Assembly (NCBI GenBank): GCA_039177555.1
Contig: JBCDFV010000024.1
Coordinates: 3,130-67,129, forward strand
Length of the DNA stretch: 64,000 nt
Reading direction: 5' to 3'
Source: JANQGH01 sp039177555
Lineage (GTDB): Bacteria; Pseudomonadota; Alphaproteobacteria; DSM-16000; Inquilinaceae
Part shown: positions 7,624 to 16,758 of the stretch, piece after piece
Position numbering within the stretch: the stretch's first letter is position 1
How the letters are laid out: each line of letters opens with the position of its first letter
Position numbers and translations under genes: made by a program
The notes under the pieces: model-generated
The model's database searches: none
Seen by the model: the letters and a program-made list of their open reading frames with translations, nothing else
What the model was told of the DNA's origin: nothing

Positions 7624-8462
7624 CGCTCTATTTCTCCCGCCTGACGCTGCGGCGCGACCCGTCCACCCAGGCGCTAAGCGCGCTTATCGACCCCCGCCGG
7701 CGGGCGCTGGCCATGGATGCCCATCATCGCCTGCTGTGGTCGGCATTTTCCGACGGCGCCGACAGAACGCGGGACTTTCTGTGGCGGGCGGAAGCGCGCG
7801 GCCGGTTCTACACCCTGTCGGCCAGGCCGCCCAAAAACCATGACCACAGCCTGTTCAAACCGCCGGAGGTGAAGGAATTCGCGCCCGCGCTGAGGCCGGG
7901 CGACCGGCTCGCCTTTCAGCTTCGCGCCAACGCGGTCACCCAGAGGCCGAAGGACCCCAACGACCGCTCCGCACCCAGCAAGACCCATCCAAAAGGCCGC
8001 GTGCGCAGCCGCAAGGTCGACGTCGCCATGGATGTCCTGAACCCCCTTCCCGGGCGCAGCGCGTCGACGGCGCCGGGCAGCGGCAATGAGCCGAGCGAGC
8101 GCCAAAGGCAGCGCTACGGCCTGGCCCGGCAGGCGGCCTATGACTGGCTGTCGCGCCAGGGCGACGCCCATGGCTTCAAGACCGACCCGCTGCCGGGCCC
8201 GGACGATGACCGCGACCGACAGGCGGGCTTCGTGCTGGAGCATTACGGGACCGTCGCGCTGCCCAGCCATCGGGGAAAGCGCAAGGGCGAACCGCGCTTC
8301 GGCGTCTTCGACATGCGGGGCGTCCTGACTGTGACCGACCCGGACGCCTTTCTCGACAAGCTGGCGCGCAAGCTCGACGCGCCGCCCGAGGACAGCCAGC
8401 GTTCCGGCTTCGGCCGCGCCAAGTCCTTCGGCTGCGGCCTCATGCTGATCCGCCGGATCTGA
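7620..8462 (+). CDS. casE: crRNA endonuclease Cas6e (Cse3, CasE)
   Basis: Cas6e cuts pre-crRNA at the base of each repeat hairpin and stays bound to the 3' end. At 280 aa it is longer than E. coli CasE (199 aa); the extra length is mainly a basic insert after about residue 110 (SKTHPKGRVRSRK) and a Pro/Ser-rich loop near 145-160. The likely catalytic His is 35 or 36 in AMDAHHRLLW, the usual position. The C-terminal GFGRAKSFGCGLMLIRR is the family's glycine-rich RNA-binding loop. Its substrate should be the repeat stem CCCCGC/GCGGGG of the two arrays. Confidence 0.92.
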   Translation: MTLYFSRLTLRRDPSTQALSALIDPRRRALAMDAHHRLLWSAFSDGADRTRDFLWRAEARGRFYTLSARPPKNHDHSLFKPPEVKEFAPALRPGDRLAFQLRANAVTQRPKDPNDRSAPSKTHPKGRVRSRKVDVAMDVLNPLPGRSASTAPGSGNEPSERQRQRYGLARQAAYDWLSRQGDAHGFKTDPLPGPDDDRDRQAGFVLEHYGTVALPSHRGKRKGEPRFGVFDMRGVLTVTDPDAFLDKLARKLDAPPEDSQRSGFGRAKSFGCGLMLIRRI

Positions 8463-8465
8463 GCC

Positions 8466-9407
8466 GTGGCCCTGACCGGCCTGCCGCCGCCCAAGCCGAT
8501 CCCGCTGAAGGAACGCGCCTCGATCGTCTTCATCGGCCGCGCGCAGATCGATGTCGTGGACGGCGCCTTCGTGGCGATCGACGCGGAGGGCACGCGGACC
8601 CATATCCCGGTCGGCGGCCTGGCCTGCGTCATGCTGGAGCCCGGCGCCCGCATCTCCCACGCGGCTGTCGGCCTGGCGGCGCGCACCGGCACGCTGATCA
8701 CCTGGGTCGGCGAGGCGGGCGTTCGGCTCTACGCGGCGGGCCAGCCGGGCGGCGCCCGGTCAGACCGGCTGCTTTGGCAGGCCAAGCTGGCGCTGGACGA
8801 TCAGGCCCGCCTCAACATCGTGCGCGAGATGTTCCGCCGCCGGTTTGACGAAGACGCGCCGTCCCGCCGCTCGATCGACCAGCTGCGCGGCATCGAGGGC
8901 GCGCGGGTGCGCAAGTCTTACGAACTGCTCGCGCGCCAGCATGGCGTCAAATGGCAGCGCCGGCGCTACGACGTGCATGACTGGGACGGATCCGACGTGC
9001 CGAACCGCTGCCTGTCGGCGGCGACGGCGTGCCTGCACGGGCTGGCCGAGGCGGCGGTGCTGGCGGCCGGCTATGCGCCGGCCATCGGCTTTCTGCACAC
9101 CGGAAAGCCCCTGTCCTTCGTCTACGACATCGCCGACCTCTACAAGCTGGAAACCGTGGTGCCGGAGGCATTCCGCGTCGCCGGCGCGTTCGCGAAAGGC
9201 ACGCTAAAACTGTCGCCCGACCGGGCCGTGCGCCTGGCCTGTCGCGACAGCTTTCGCCAGGCGCGCCTCTTGGACCGCATCATTCCGGACATCGGCGCCA
9301 TCCTGGAAACCGGCGGCATCGCGCCGCCCGGGGCCGCGGCGGACGCGATCGGGCCGGCCTTTGAGAAGGGGGAGGTCACGGGCGATGATGGTCATCGTCA
9401 CGAATAA
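8466..9407 (+). CDS. cas1: CRISPR integrase Cas1 (type I-E)
   Basis: Cas1, with Cas2, inserts new spacers next to the leader. The start is GTG 8466, three bases after the cas6 stop. The 313-aa protein has the metal site in the expected place: Glu144 (GIEGARVR), His211 (FLHTGKP) and Asp224 (VYDIADLYK). All three are offset by exactly three from E. coli Glu141, His208 and Asp221. The N-terminal beta domain (LKERASIVFIGRAQIDV) is intact. The gene overlaps cas2 by 23 bases. Nothing suggests inactivation, so the adaptation machinery appears functional. Confidence 0.95.
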   Translation: MALTGLPPPKPIPLKERASIVFIGRAQIDVVDGAFVAIDAEGTRTHIPVGGLACVMLEPGARISHAAVGLAARTGTLITWVGEAGVRLYAAGQPGGARSDRLLWQAKLALDDQARLNIVREMFRRRFDEDAPSRRSIDQLRGIEGARVRKSYELLARQHGVKWQRRRYDVHDWDGSDVPNRCLSAATACLHGLAEAAVLAAGYAPAIGFLHTGKPLSFVYDIADLYKLETVVPEAFRVAGAFAKGTLKLSPDRAVRLACRDSFRQARLLDRIIPDIGAILETGGIAPPGAAADAIGPAFEKGEVTGDDGHRHE

Positions 9408-9717
9408 CGCGCCGCCGCGCCTGCGTGGGCGGCTGGCCGCCTGGCTGTTGGAAGTGCGGGCGGGCGTCTATCTCGGCACCTATTCCAGGCGCGTGCGCCA
9501 GCGCATCTGGGACCAGGTGGAGGCCGCGATCGAGGATGGCGACGCCATCATGGCCTGGTCGGCCCCCGGCGAGCAGGGCTTCGACTTCGCCACCACCGGC
9601 ACGAACCGGCGCATGCCGGTGGATCTCGACGGCCTGAGGCTGGTCGCCTTTCGCGCCCTCGACGAGGCGCCGTCGCCGGAAGACCGGAACCGACATGACA
9701 CCCCCAAAAGCCGGTAG
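9385..9717 (+). CDS. cas2: CRISPR adaptation protein Cas2 (type I-E)
   Basis: The frame is open from 9361, but MMVIVTNNAPPRLRGRLAAW from ATG 9385 is the canonical Cas2e start; ATG 9388 is equally possible. The 110-aa protein continues with the I-E signature GVYLGTYSRRVRQRIWDQV. Cas2 dimers bridge two Cas1 dimers during spacer capture. Its last seven codons (DTPKSR and stop, from 9697) lie inside the sequence conserved between the leaders of arrays 1 and 2, so the leader begins inside the gene. A decayed copy of the last 30 or so codons occurs in front of array 2. Confidence 0.93.
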   Translation: MMVIVTNNAPPRLRGRLAAWLLEVRAGVYLGTYSRRVRQRIWDQVEAAIEDGDAIMAWSAPGEQGFDFATTGTNRRMPVDLDGLRLVAFRALDEAPSPEDRNRHDTPKSR

Positions 9718-9766
9718 CTCCAGCCCGCTTCCAAAAACCGTTCCATTTCAGTAGATTACAGGAAGA
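9697..9766 (+). promoter_or_regulatory. CRISPR leader of array 1
   Basis: The 70 bases before the first repeat match the 70 bases before array 2 (19982-20051) at about 61 positions by my hand alignment, with no gaps. The best-kept part is CAGTAGATTACAG, ending six bases before the first repeat. The first 21 bases are also the end of cas2. A leader normally holds the array promoter and the integration signal. Confidence 0.75.
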
Positions 9767-10954
9767 CCGTTCCCCGCACGCGCGGGGATGAACCGCGTTG
9801 ATCGAGGAGCACATACGGGGCGCCCTTCCGTTCCCCGCACGCGCGGGGATGAACCGCTCACCCACGTCCATGCGCTCCAGCTCGCGATCCGTTCCCCGCA
9901 CGCGCGGGGATGAACCGTTCATCTCGCCACCCAGCAGCCCCATGGGCTGCCGTTCCCCGCACGCGCGGGGATGAACCGCGCCAACGCTCGCTGGCCGCAG
10001 TCGAATAGCCCCGTTCCCCGCACGCGCGGGGATGAACCGCCTTCTGGATCACATCCTTGAGGATGGTTTCCCCGTTCCCCGCACGCGCGGGGATGAACCG
10101 CCAGTTCGTAGTTGAGCTTGTAGGCGTTCATGCCGTTCCCCGCACGCGCGGGGATGAACCGCCAGTCCGCCGAAGCATTCGCAGGCGCCAGCGCCGTTCC
10201 CCGCACGCGCGGGGATGAACCGATTACAAACATACAGAACAATCAAAGGTTAACCCGTTCCCCGCACGCGCGGGGATGAACCGCCGTCAGATAGTAGCGA
10301 TGACTACTTCACCCACCGTTCCCCGCACGCGCGGGGATGAACCGTCTTACGGCCTGTCCATCCGGGCGCCGAACGACCGTTCCCCGCACGCGCGGGGATG
10401 AACCGGCATCCAGGGCCCTGCAGGGCCGACCGGTCCGCCGTTCCCCGCACGCGCGGGGATGAACCGTCGCCGAATGGCAACCTCACGGACCCGACGGACC
10501 GTTCCCCGCACGCGCGGGGATGAACCGATCACTGTCCCGGTGCTCTTGCCCCTCACCGTCCGTTCCCCGCACGCGCGGGGATGAACCGCTTTCGGAATTC
10601 GAGACATGGCGGCGACGGAGCCGTTCCCCGCACGCGCGGGGATGAACCGTTGAGGCGCTGACTATGCCTGAACGCGTCCGCCCGTTCCCCGCACGCGCGG
10701 GGATGAACCGTGTAGAGGGTTGACTGAGATGACGTGTGCGACCCGTTCCCCGCACGCGCGGGGATGAACCGATGCGCTCGTATCGCTTCATGCCTTCGAG
10801 GGCCCGTTCCCCGCACGCGCGGGGATGAACCGCATTTGCTCGGACGAGCCATGGATATCATTGGCCGTTCCCCGCCCGTGCGGGGATGAACCGTGCTGGA
10901 GGCCGTTGCACGTGCCGTCCATCTGCCGTTCCCCGCAGGCGCGGGGATGAACCG
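9767..10954 (+). CRISPR. CRISPR array 1, type I-E, 20 repeats / 19 spacers
   Basis: Repeats of 29 bases recur every 61 bases from 9767 to 10926, giving 32-base spacers. The repeat starts CCGTTCCCCGCACGCG and ends GGGGATGAACCG; CCCCGC and GCGGGG form the hairpin that Cas6e cuts. Orientation matches E. coli type I-E, so the leader is on the left, next to cas2. Repeats 1-18 look identical. Repeat 19 (10865) has CCCGTG and repeat 20 (10926) has CAGGCG in the loop region, the usual decay at the leader-distal, oldest end. I saw no two identical spacers. Open frames on the - strand here are translated repeats, not genes. Confidence 0.98.
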
Positions 10955-10992
10955 AGCTTTCCGGCACGTTGGGAGGCGCCAGTTGCCTGACA

Positions 10993-11023
10993 GGCCCATT
11001 GACACCGAAAGATCGAATGGGCC
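10993..11023. terminator. hairpin between array 1 and the ABC operon
   Basis: GGCCCATT (10993-11000) and AATGGGCC (11016-11023) form an 8-bp stem with a 15-base loop. It lies between the rightward array and the leftward ABC-transporter operon and could stop either transcript. No T-tract is present, so the call is weak. Confidence 0.3.
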
Positions 11024-11104
11024 CATCACCGCGTTTCGTCGAACACGCGTGATAGGCCACCACGATCGACATCACGCCGCACCAAACCAACCGTGCCGGA
11101 GCGG

Positions 11105-12550
11105 TCAAGACGGCCCATCGGCCTCGCTGTCGAGGGATAGCAGTCTGCCCCGGTCGGTGAGCTCATAGATGCGATCGGCGCGCTTGCGCAGGATTTCGAT
11201 GTCGTGCGAGATCAGCAGCGCGGCGGCGGCGCGGTCTTTCACGTAATCCGTGATCAGGTCGATCGCCTGGCGTTGGACGGACATGTCCAGGCGCGAGGAC
11301 GGCTCATCGCAGACAATGAAATCCGGCTGCCCGACCAGAGTCCTGGCAATCGCAAACCTCTGCAATTCGCCGCCGCTGAGCTGATCCGGCCGGCGATCGA
11401 GCAGATCGTCCCGAAGGCCCAATCTGGACAACAGGCCTGCCAAGGCCGGCGCGGCTTGCCGGGCCGCGGGGGTCAGCTCCTTGAAAACCGTCTTTAGGCT
11501 CAGATTGGGGGGAAACGCCGTTATCGGGTTTTGAAACAGCTTTTGGAACTTGGCACGATGGCGCTTCACGATCTGCCGCCCTGCCGGCGCCCCATGCCAG
11601 CGGACGGTTCCGGACCGTGGCGCCCGAAGCCGAAGGCAGAGATCGCCGAGGGTGGATTTCCCGACCCCGCTTGGGCCGAACAACCCGACGATTTCGCCGC
11701 GCCCGATGTCCAGCGCGTCGATTTCCAGCAAGGGGTGGGTTGCGGAATAACCGAACGCGACCCGCGACAGGTCGACGACGGGGCTGGCGGCCGATGGCGC
11801 CGTCCTTGCACCAAAGGACCATTGGGCCGGTTCGCTTTCGATCAGCGTTCGCGCGGCGGAACTTTGCGGATCTCTCAGGACGCTCTTCGCCGGGCCATGT
11901 TCGACGATACGACCGTCGTCGACGACCGAGATCGTATCCGCCAAGGCGCGCGCGACGCCGAGGTCATGGGTGATGACGATGAGCCCGCGCCCCGACGCCT
12001 GGATCTGCTGGAACAGCGCGATCACCCGCGCCTTGTTCGGCGTGTCGAGCCCCTTGGTTGGTTCGTCGGCAATGACGAAGGACGAGCGAACGGCGAGCGC
12101 CATGGCGATCATCGCACGTTGCTGCATGCCGCCTGACAGTTCCGCGGGCAGCTTCGCCAAGTCCGCCCGCGTTAAGCCGACCTCGCGTGCCAGCGCTTCG
12201 ACATCCGGCCAAGCGCAGTTGGTGGCGCGCCGCCATCTGAGGATCTCCGCAATCTGCTTGCCGACCGGCATGGTCGGATCGAGCGCAATCGCGGGTTCCT
12301 GCGGCAGCAGAAAGATCTCGTCCTGCCACAGGGGCCCGGGCGGCTTGGCGCCGTCCAGCGTGACTTCGCCGTCGATGTCGAGGTCGGATGCGCGCAGACC
12401 GGCCACGGCCCAGGCCAGCAGCGACTTGCCGGAGCCCGACTTGCCGATCAGACAATGGGTGCGACCCTGTTCGAACCGCAGATGCGGAATGTCGAGCAGC
12501 AGCCCGCCCGCCCTGACGACCAGGTTGCTGGCGTCAAGAAAACGCGTCAT
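11105..12550 (-). CDS. fused double ATPase of a peptide/nickel-type ABC importer
   Basis: Two complete ABC ATPase domains sit in one chain of 481 aa, where most Dpp/Opp/Nik systems use two proteins. Domain 1 has GKSGSGKSLLAWA (Walker A), LSGGMQQR (signature) and FVIADEPTKGLD (Walker B). Domain 2 has GPSGVGKSTLGDL, LSGGELQRFAI and FIVCDEPSSRLD. The frame is open further upstream, but MTRFLDASNLVVRAGG from ATG 12550 is the natural start, overlapping the end of the upstream permease gene by 17 bases. It is the last gene of a leftward operon (binding protein, permease, permease, ATPase). It energises uptake at the inner membrane; the substrate is not predictable. Confidence 0.88.
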   Translation of the reverse strand: MTRFLDASNLVVRAGGLLLDIPHLRFEQGRTHCLIGKSGSGKSLLAWAVAGLRASDLDIDGEVTLDGAKPPGPLWQDEIFLLPQEPAIALDPTMPVGKQIAEILRWRRATNCAWPDVEALAREVGLTRADLAKLPAELSGGMQQRAMIAMALAVRSSFVIADEPTKGLDTPNKARVIALFQQIQASGRGLIVITHDLGVARALADTISVVDDGRIVEHGPAKSVLRDPQSSAARTLIESEPAQWSFGARTAPSAASPVVDLSRVAFGYSATHPLLEIDALDIGRGEIVGLFGPSGVGKSTLGDLCLRLRAPRSGTVRWHGAPAGRQIVKRHRAKFQKLFQNPITAFPPNLSLKTVFKELTPAARQAAPALAGLLSRLGLRDDLLDRRPDQLSGGELQRFAIARTLVGQPDFIVCDEPSSRLDMSVQRQAIDLITDYVKDRAAAALLISHDIEILRKRADRIYELTDRGRLLSLDSEADGPS

Positions 12551-13361
12551 CCAGCCTGGCTTTCCGTTCCGACAGCCCCTGGGACAGCACCAACAACCCA
12601 AGCACGATCCAGACGATGGCCACCGTCGGCGCTGCCAACTGGACCGGGGCGAGCTGCCAATAGCCGCGCAGATCGTTGATCATGGCGCCCCATTCCGCCT
12701 GGGGCGGGGCGATGCCGATGCCCAGGAAGCCCAGGGTTGCGATGGACAGAACGGTCTGTCCGACCGACAGCGAGCCGATGCTGAGCAGGTAGGGCGCCAT
12801 GGTAGGCAGGATCTGGAGGCGAAAGATCCGCAGCGGTCCGGCACCGGCAAGACGGGACGCCAGCACGTGATCGCTTGAAACCACGAACCGCCCCGTCGCG
12901 TGTGACAGACGGTAGTATTCCGGCCACTTCACAAACCAGAGCAGCAGTACAAGCGTGATCGCGCCGCCGCCCATCACGCCGGCAACCATCAAGACCACCA
13001 ACATGCCGGGCAGCGCGTAGACCGCGTCCGCCACCAGGGTCAGCGTTGCCGACACGACACCGCCGGTCCACAGCGCACAGCCGGTCAGTGCGATGCCCGT
13101 CGCGAGGCTCAAGACGACGATCGCCACCGCGATACCGGCGGAAAACCGGGCGCCATGCAGCACGCGGGCCAAAATGTCCCGACCGAACTGGTCGGCCCCA
13201 AGCGGATAGTCCGGGCCCGGCGGCGCCAGCGCATGGATAAGCGACTGGGCGTTGGGGTCAACCGGATAGACCAGCGGCCCAACCGCCGCGACAACGAGAA
13301 AAACAAGCGTGAGACCGCCGCCGATGGTCGTCGAGACCTTGCGCGCCCTGTCCGGGTTCAT
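12534..13361 (-). CDS. ABC importer permease, DppC/NikC type
   Basis: 275 aa from ATG 13361, which overlaps the stop of the upstream permease as ATGA; the longer frame to 13454 is not needed. There are about six hydrophobic segments, a DppC-type opening (PVYPVDPNAQSLIHALAPPG then YPLGADQFGRDILARVLHGA) and an EAA-like cytoplasmic loop (RLAGAGPLRIFRLQILPTMA) where the ATPase docks. It pairs with the DppB-like subunit to form the membrane channel. The end overlaps the start of the fused ATPase gene. Confidence 0.88.
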   Translation of the reverse strand: MNPDRARKVSTTIGGGLTLVFLVVAAVGPLVYPVDPNAQSLIHALAPPGPDYPLGADQFGRDILARVLHGARFSAGIAVAIVVLSLATGIALTGCALWTGGVVSATLTLVADAVYALPGMLVVLMVAGVMGGGAITLVLLLWFVKWPEYYRLSHATGRFVVSSDHVLASRLAGAGPLRIFRLQILPTMAPYLLSIGSLSVGQTVLSIATLGFLGIGIAPPQAEWGAMINDLRGYWQLAPVQLAAPTVAIVWIVLGLLVLSQGLSERKARLDDAFS

Positions 13362-14299
13362 CGGCGTTCGTCCTGGCGGTAGAGCAGTCTCGTGATCGCT
13401 TCGGTCACCGCCGTGGCGACCAGGTAGAACACCACCAGCATGATGACCAGGCACTGCATGACCGGGATGTCGCGCGCCTTCACCGCCTCGATCAGGGCCC
13501 AGCCGACGCCGCGATAGTTGAAGACGGTCTCAATAACGATGACGTCGTAGATCAGGAATAGGAACACGACCGGTAGGTAGTTGAGGATGGGCAGCAGCGC
13601 ATTCCTGACGCCATGGCGCAGGAACAGCCGTCGTTCCGGCACGCCGCGCATCAGCGCATGCACCATGAAGGGCTGGGCGCGCACGTCCGCCACGGCATTG
13701 CGCACGACCCGGCTCAGCGGACCCGCCAGGGCGATCGCGATCGTCAGGATCGGCAGCCACAGCCTGGCAAAGCCCGACAGCCCGGAAAGGCTGCCAAGCC
13801 CGCGATCTACGATGAAGAACTGCACCAGGAAGATCCCCAAAAGGAAGGTGGGGATGGTCGATAGCGTGGCGCTCAATGCGGTCAGGACAAGATCGAGGCG
13901 GCTGTTGGGTGCCCGACCGCACAGGAAGCCGATCGGCACGGCGAGGCAAAGGGCCGCCAGGAACCCCCAAACAACGATGCGCAGGCTGTTGTGCAGATAC
14001 GGGATGACATCCGTGAGTACCGGCCTGCCGGTGATCAGGGAATTGCCGAAGTCCAGCCGGACGACCTGCCCGAGCCATTCGGCGTATTGCACGAAAATGG
14101 GCCGATCAAGGCCGTAAGCCTGGCGCACCACATCGGCCAGGGCCTGGTTGGGCTGTACCCCCGGATAGCGACCCGCCGCGACCCGAAGCGCCAGGTCGCC
14201 CGGCAATGTGTGCGCCACCCAAAAGCAAAAGGTGGCGACAAGCAGGGCGACCAGAAGCGCAAGCAGCAGGCTGCGGGCGATCGAAGACCGCCAGATCAT
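13358..14299 (-). CDS. ABC importer permease, DppB/NikB type
   Basis: 313 aa, six predicted membrane spans, with the family's N-terminal SLLLALLVALLVATFCFWVA span and the conserved YGLDRPIFVQYAEWLGQVV and LDFGNSLITGRPV segments of DppB-like permeases. The late FNYRGVGWALIEAVKARDIP block is the usual ATPase-contact region. It overlaps the binding-protein gene upstream (ATGA at 14296-14299) and the DppC-like gene downstream, so the operon is translationally coupled throughout. Confidence 0.88.
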   Translation of the reverse strand: MIWRSSIARSLLLALLVALLVATFCFWVAHTLPGDLALRVAAGRYPGVQPNQALADVVRQAYGLDRPIFVQYAEWLGQVVRLDFGNSLITGRPVLTDVIPYLHNSLRIVVWGFLAALCLAVPIGFLCGRAPNSRLDLVLTALSATLSTIPTFLLGIFLVQFFIVDRGLGSLSGLSGFARLWLPILTIAIALAGPLSRVVRNAVADVRAQPFMVHALMRGVPERRLFLRHGVRNALLPILNYLPVVFLFLIYDVIVIETVFNYRGVGWALIEAVKARDIPVMQCLVIMLVVFYLVATAVTEAITRLLYRQDERR

Positions 14300-15831
14300 T
14301 CGGTCCAGGTTAAGCGGTCGAGGCCGTAGCGCAGTTCGTAAACGTCGAATTCGAAGCCTTCGACGGCATCCGACACGGCGTACACCTCGTCATACCAGGT
14401 GATCGTGACCAGCGGCATTTCGGCATGGATCATTTCGATCATCTGTCGACGCATATCGCCCAGCGCATCGCTGTCCGCGGTCTGCTGATAGGCTTCCACC
14501 AAGGCGTCGAAATCGGCGTTGTGCCAATTCATGGAGCCCCAGTCGCCGCCATCCTGGTAAAAGTTCTCCGCCATCGCGCCGATCGGGTCGGGCACGTAGA
14601 CAAAGGTGTCGGAGATGATGCCCGCCTCAAGGCTGCCGTCCGCATGACCGTCGGAGATCACCGACCAGTCGCCCTGCATGATGCTGACATCGATGCCGAT
14701 ATCACGCAGCATTTCCTGAACGGCGACGCCGATCAGCGGCAGTTCCGGCCGTGAATCGTAAGTCCGCAGTTCCATCTCGAACCGCTCGCCGTCGCGGACC
14801 AGGATACCGTCATCTCCCATCGCCCAACCGGCGCCTTCCAGCAGGGCGGCCGCTTGTTGGGGATCGAATTCAAACGGCGCCAGACCCGTGTCGTGCCAGG
14901 CGGCCAATGTCGGCGGGATAAGCTGGGTAGCCGCGGCGTCCGGGTTGCCGACGATCGCGCCGGCGATGCCCCTGCGGTCGATCGCCAGGCTGATGGCCCG
15001 GCGCACGTCCAACTCGTCATAGGGCGGCAGCGCGGCGTTCAGTTTCAACGCCCTGATGCGCGGCAGGCTTTGCACGTCCACCGATAGATTGTCGGCCCCT
15101 TCCAGCAGCTGAACCGCATTCGCCGGCAGTCCGAAGGCAAACTCGATCTCGCCGGCCGCGATCATGGCTTGCCGCGCCTGGACGTCGGGGACGAAATGAT
15201 ACTCCGCCCGCGATATGTTCGGCAGGTCGCCCCAATAATCCTGGTTGACCGCCAAGCGCATGACATTGGGGTCGCTGACATCTTCGACGCGGTAATAGCC
15301 GGTGCCGAACGGTGTCAGCACCGCCTCTTCTTCCAGGTTGGCGGCGGCGACAATGCCCGTGCTCCAGTCCGACAAGTAGGCCGGGACCGGAGAAAACGGC
15401 CGTTCGAGCTGAATCACGACCTGGTCGCCTTCGGCGCGAATGTCGCTGATCGGCGCGTCGCGCAAGGCGTTTTCCGCGCGGAACGTGCTGAGATTGGCGG
15501 CGGCAACATCGGCGGTCAATGCGGTGCCATCGTGGAAAACGACGCCATCGCGGATCGTGAAGCGCCACTCCGTCAGGTCCTCATTGGCCGACCAGTCCGT
15601 TGCCAGCAGGCCAACGATTTCACCGTCCGGTCCGGGGCGCGTTAAGGTCTCGGTAACGCCCATGCGCTGCAGCGCCGTACCGGCAGACGGCGTTAGGGCG
15701 CTGATGTCCCAAGGTGCGGCAACGCGAACCGTGTCGTCATCCGGGCCCGCAAGCGCAATTGGAACGAAACCAAGCGAGACAACGCAACTCGCGGCGATCG
15801 CTACCAGAGTACCTCGCAACGCAACCTCCAT
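14296..15831 (-). CDS. periplasmic solute-binding protein, family 5 (peptide/nickel type)
   Basis: 511 aa with a Sec signal peptide (hydrophobic core from about residue 8, AxA-like cleavage near ALAGPDDD). SBP family 5 features are seen: the GLLATDWSANEDLTEWRFTI block followed by FHDGTALTADVAAAN, and the LDVRRAISLAIDRRGIA segment in the middle. It captures the solute and delivers it to the permeases encoded downstream. Peptides, opines and nickel are all imported by this family and I see nothing that decides between them. ATG 15831 lacks a clear RBS, and a TTG four codons in has GGAGG before it, so the start is uncertain. Confidence 0.85.
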   Translation of the reverse strand: MEVALRGTLVAIAASCVVSLGFVPIALAGPDDDTVRVAAPWDISALTPSAGTALQRMGVTETLTRPGPDGEIVGLLATDWSANEDLTEWRFTIRDGVVFHDGTALTADVAAANLSTFRAENALRDAPISDIRAEGDQVVIQLERPFSPVPAYLSDWSTGIVAAANLEEEAVLTPFGTGYYRVEDVSDPNVMRLAVNQDYWGDLPNISRAEYHFVPDVQARQAMIAAGEIEFAFGLPANAVQLLEGADNLSVDVQSLPRIRALKLNAALPPYDELDVRRAISLAIDRRGIAGAIVGNPDAAATQLIPPTLAAWHDTGLAPFEFDPQQAAALLEGAGWAMGDDGILVRDGERFEMELRTYDSRPELPLIGVAVQEMLRDIGIDVSIMQGDWSVISDGHADGSLEAGIISDTFVYVPDPIGAMAENFYQDGGDWGSMNWHNADFDALVEAYQQTADSDALGDMRRQMIEMIHAEMPLVTITWYDEVYAVSDAVEGFEFDVYELRYGLDRLTWTE

Positions 15832-16204
15832 CTGTTAGGGCTGGCGAACGCCGTCACAGTCCAGCGAATAGGACGGCTGTTCCGCCTGTTCGGGCCGAGG
15901 CGGATCATTGCCCACGGGCCCATTGGCTCTTGCCAAACGAGACGCAGTCATAAGCACGGATGAGAATGAGAGGCAATTGCAGGTTAGGCGAGGCTGTTAT
16001 GTGCCGAGCCTGATCGACCCTCAGGGCCTACCTCGAAGTCACGTGGCCGATTGCCGCCATTGACCGACGCGCCGAACATGGACAGTTGTTCAGGAATTGA
16101 ACGTTGGACGTTGCCGACAGTCGCTCAAGGCCTCTCCGTTTGGTGGGCTTGTGGCGGAGAGGTATTTTGCGCCTCGATCGTTCAGACGCGGAGCTAGGAT
16201 TGAG
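15832..16204. other. intergenic region between the importer operon and the GNAT gene
   Basis: 373 bases containing the divergent promoters of the leftward importer operon and the rightward acetyltransferase gene. I see no repeat, RNA gene or convincing promoter pair. A leftward frame over 16028-16291 has no recognisable product. Confidence 0.4.
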
Positions 16205-16717
16205 ATGCAGTTTGACCGGCTTGAGATCCGCTTTGCCGAGGCGGCAGACACCTCGACGCTCGCGGGGTTGATGCTGGAAGCGAATCGTCACTACTGGGGC
16301 GCGTGGGACGGTGCTTCGGCAATGACCGCCGCGTCGGCACAGGCGATGATCGCCGGACAGTCGGGGTGCAAGGCGATCATTGCCTGGCAGGGTGGTCTAC
16401 CAATTGCCTTCGCCACGGTTAGCGTCCTGCATCCCGCGCCCAGCGAGCACGGTACTCTTTTCATGAAGGATCTTTTTGTTACCGAGAACGCCAGAGGAAC
16501 CGGTGTCGGAACGCATGTCATGCGTCATCTTGCCGGATTGGCGATGAAGCTTGGCTGCCAGCGCTTCGATTGGACGGCGGAAACGGACAATCCGCGGGCA
16601 TTGGCGTTTTACGATCGGCTCGGTGCAACGCGTGTCGAGGAAAAGGTCTATTTCAGGTTCAGCGCTCAGACACTGGCCAGCCTTGCCGCGGAACCGAGTC
16701 AAGACGGCGACACCTGA
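16205..16717 (+). CDS. GNAT-family N-acetyltransferase
   Basis: 170 aa from ATG 16205; the open frame continues upstream, but MQFDRLEIRFAEAADTSTLA is the typical start of a GNAT fold. The acetyl-CoA loop is seen as MKDLFVTENARGTGVGTHVM (strand 4, then the Q/RxxGxG/A loop RGTGVG), followed by helix 3. WTAETDNPRALAFYDRLGAT is the classic NxxAxxFYxxxGF segment. The protein transfers an acetyl group to an unknown amine. It is monocistronic and converges with dihydroorotase. Confidence 0.85.
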   Translation: MQFDRLEIRFAEAADTSTLAGLMLEANRHYWGAWDGASAMTAASAQAMIAGQSGCKAIIAWQGGLPIAFATVSVLHPAPSEHGTLFMKDLFVTENARGTGVGTHVMRHLAGLAMKLGCQRFDWTAETDNPRALAFYDRLGATRVEEKVYFRFSAQTLASLAAEPSQDGDT

Positions 16718-16758
16718 CGATTTCGCACCAGCCCGGCGTCGTCCGTGGCCCGGCTGCG

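Noticed and set aside
9548..11029. Overlapping leftward frames rich in HPRACGER and SSPRVRGT across array 1 (and 20041-21131 across array 2)
   Set aside because: They are translations of the CRISPR repeats in different frames, a well-known annotation artefact.
11105..15831. Nickel specificity (nikABCDE) for the Dpp-type importer
   Set aside because: Peptide, opine and nickel importers share all visible motifs; no nickel enzyme lies nearby.
16028..16291. 87-codon leftward frame in front of the GNAT gene
   Set aside because: No recognisable motif, overlaps the GNAT start antisense, and shows no RBS.
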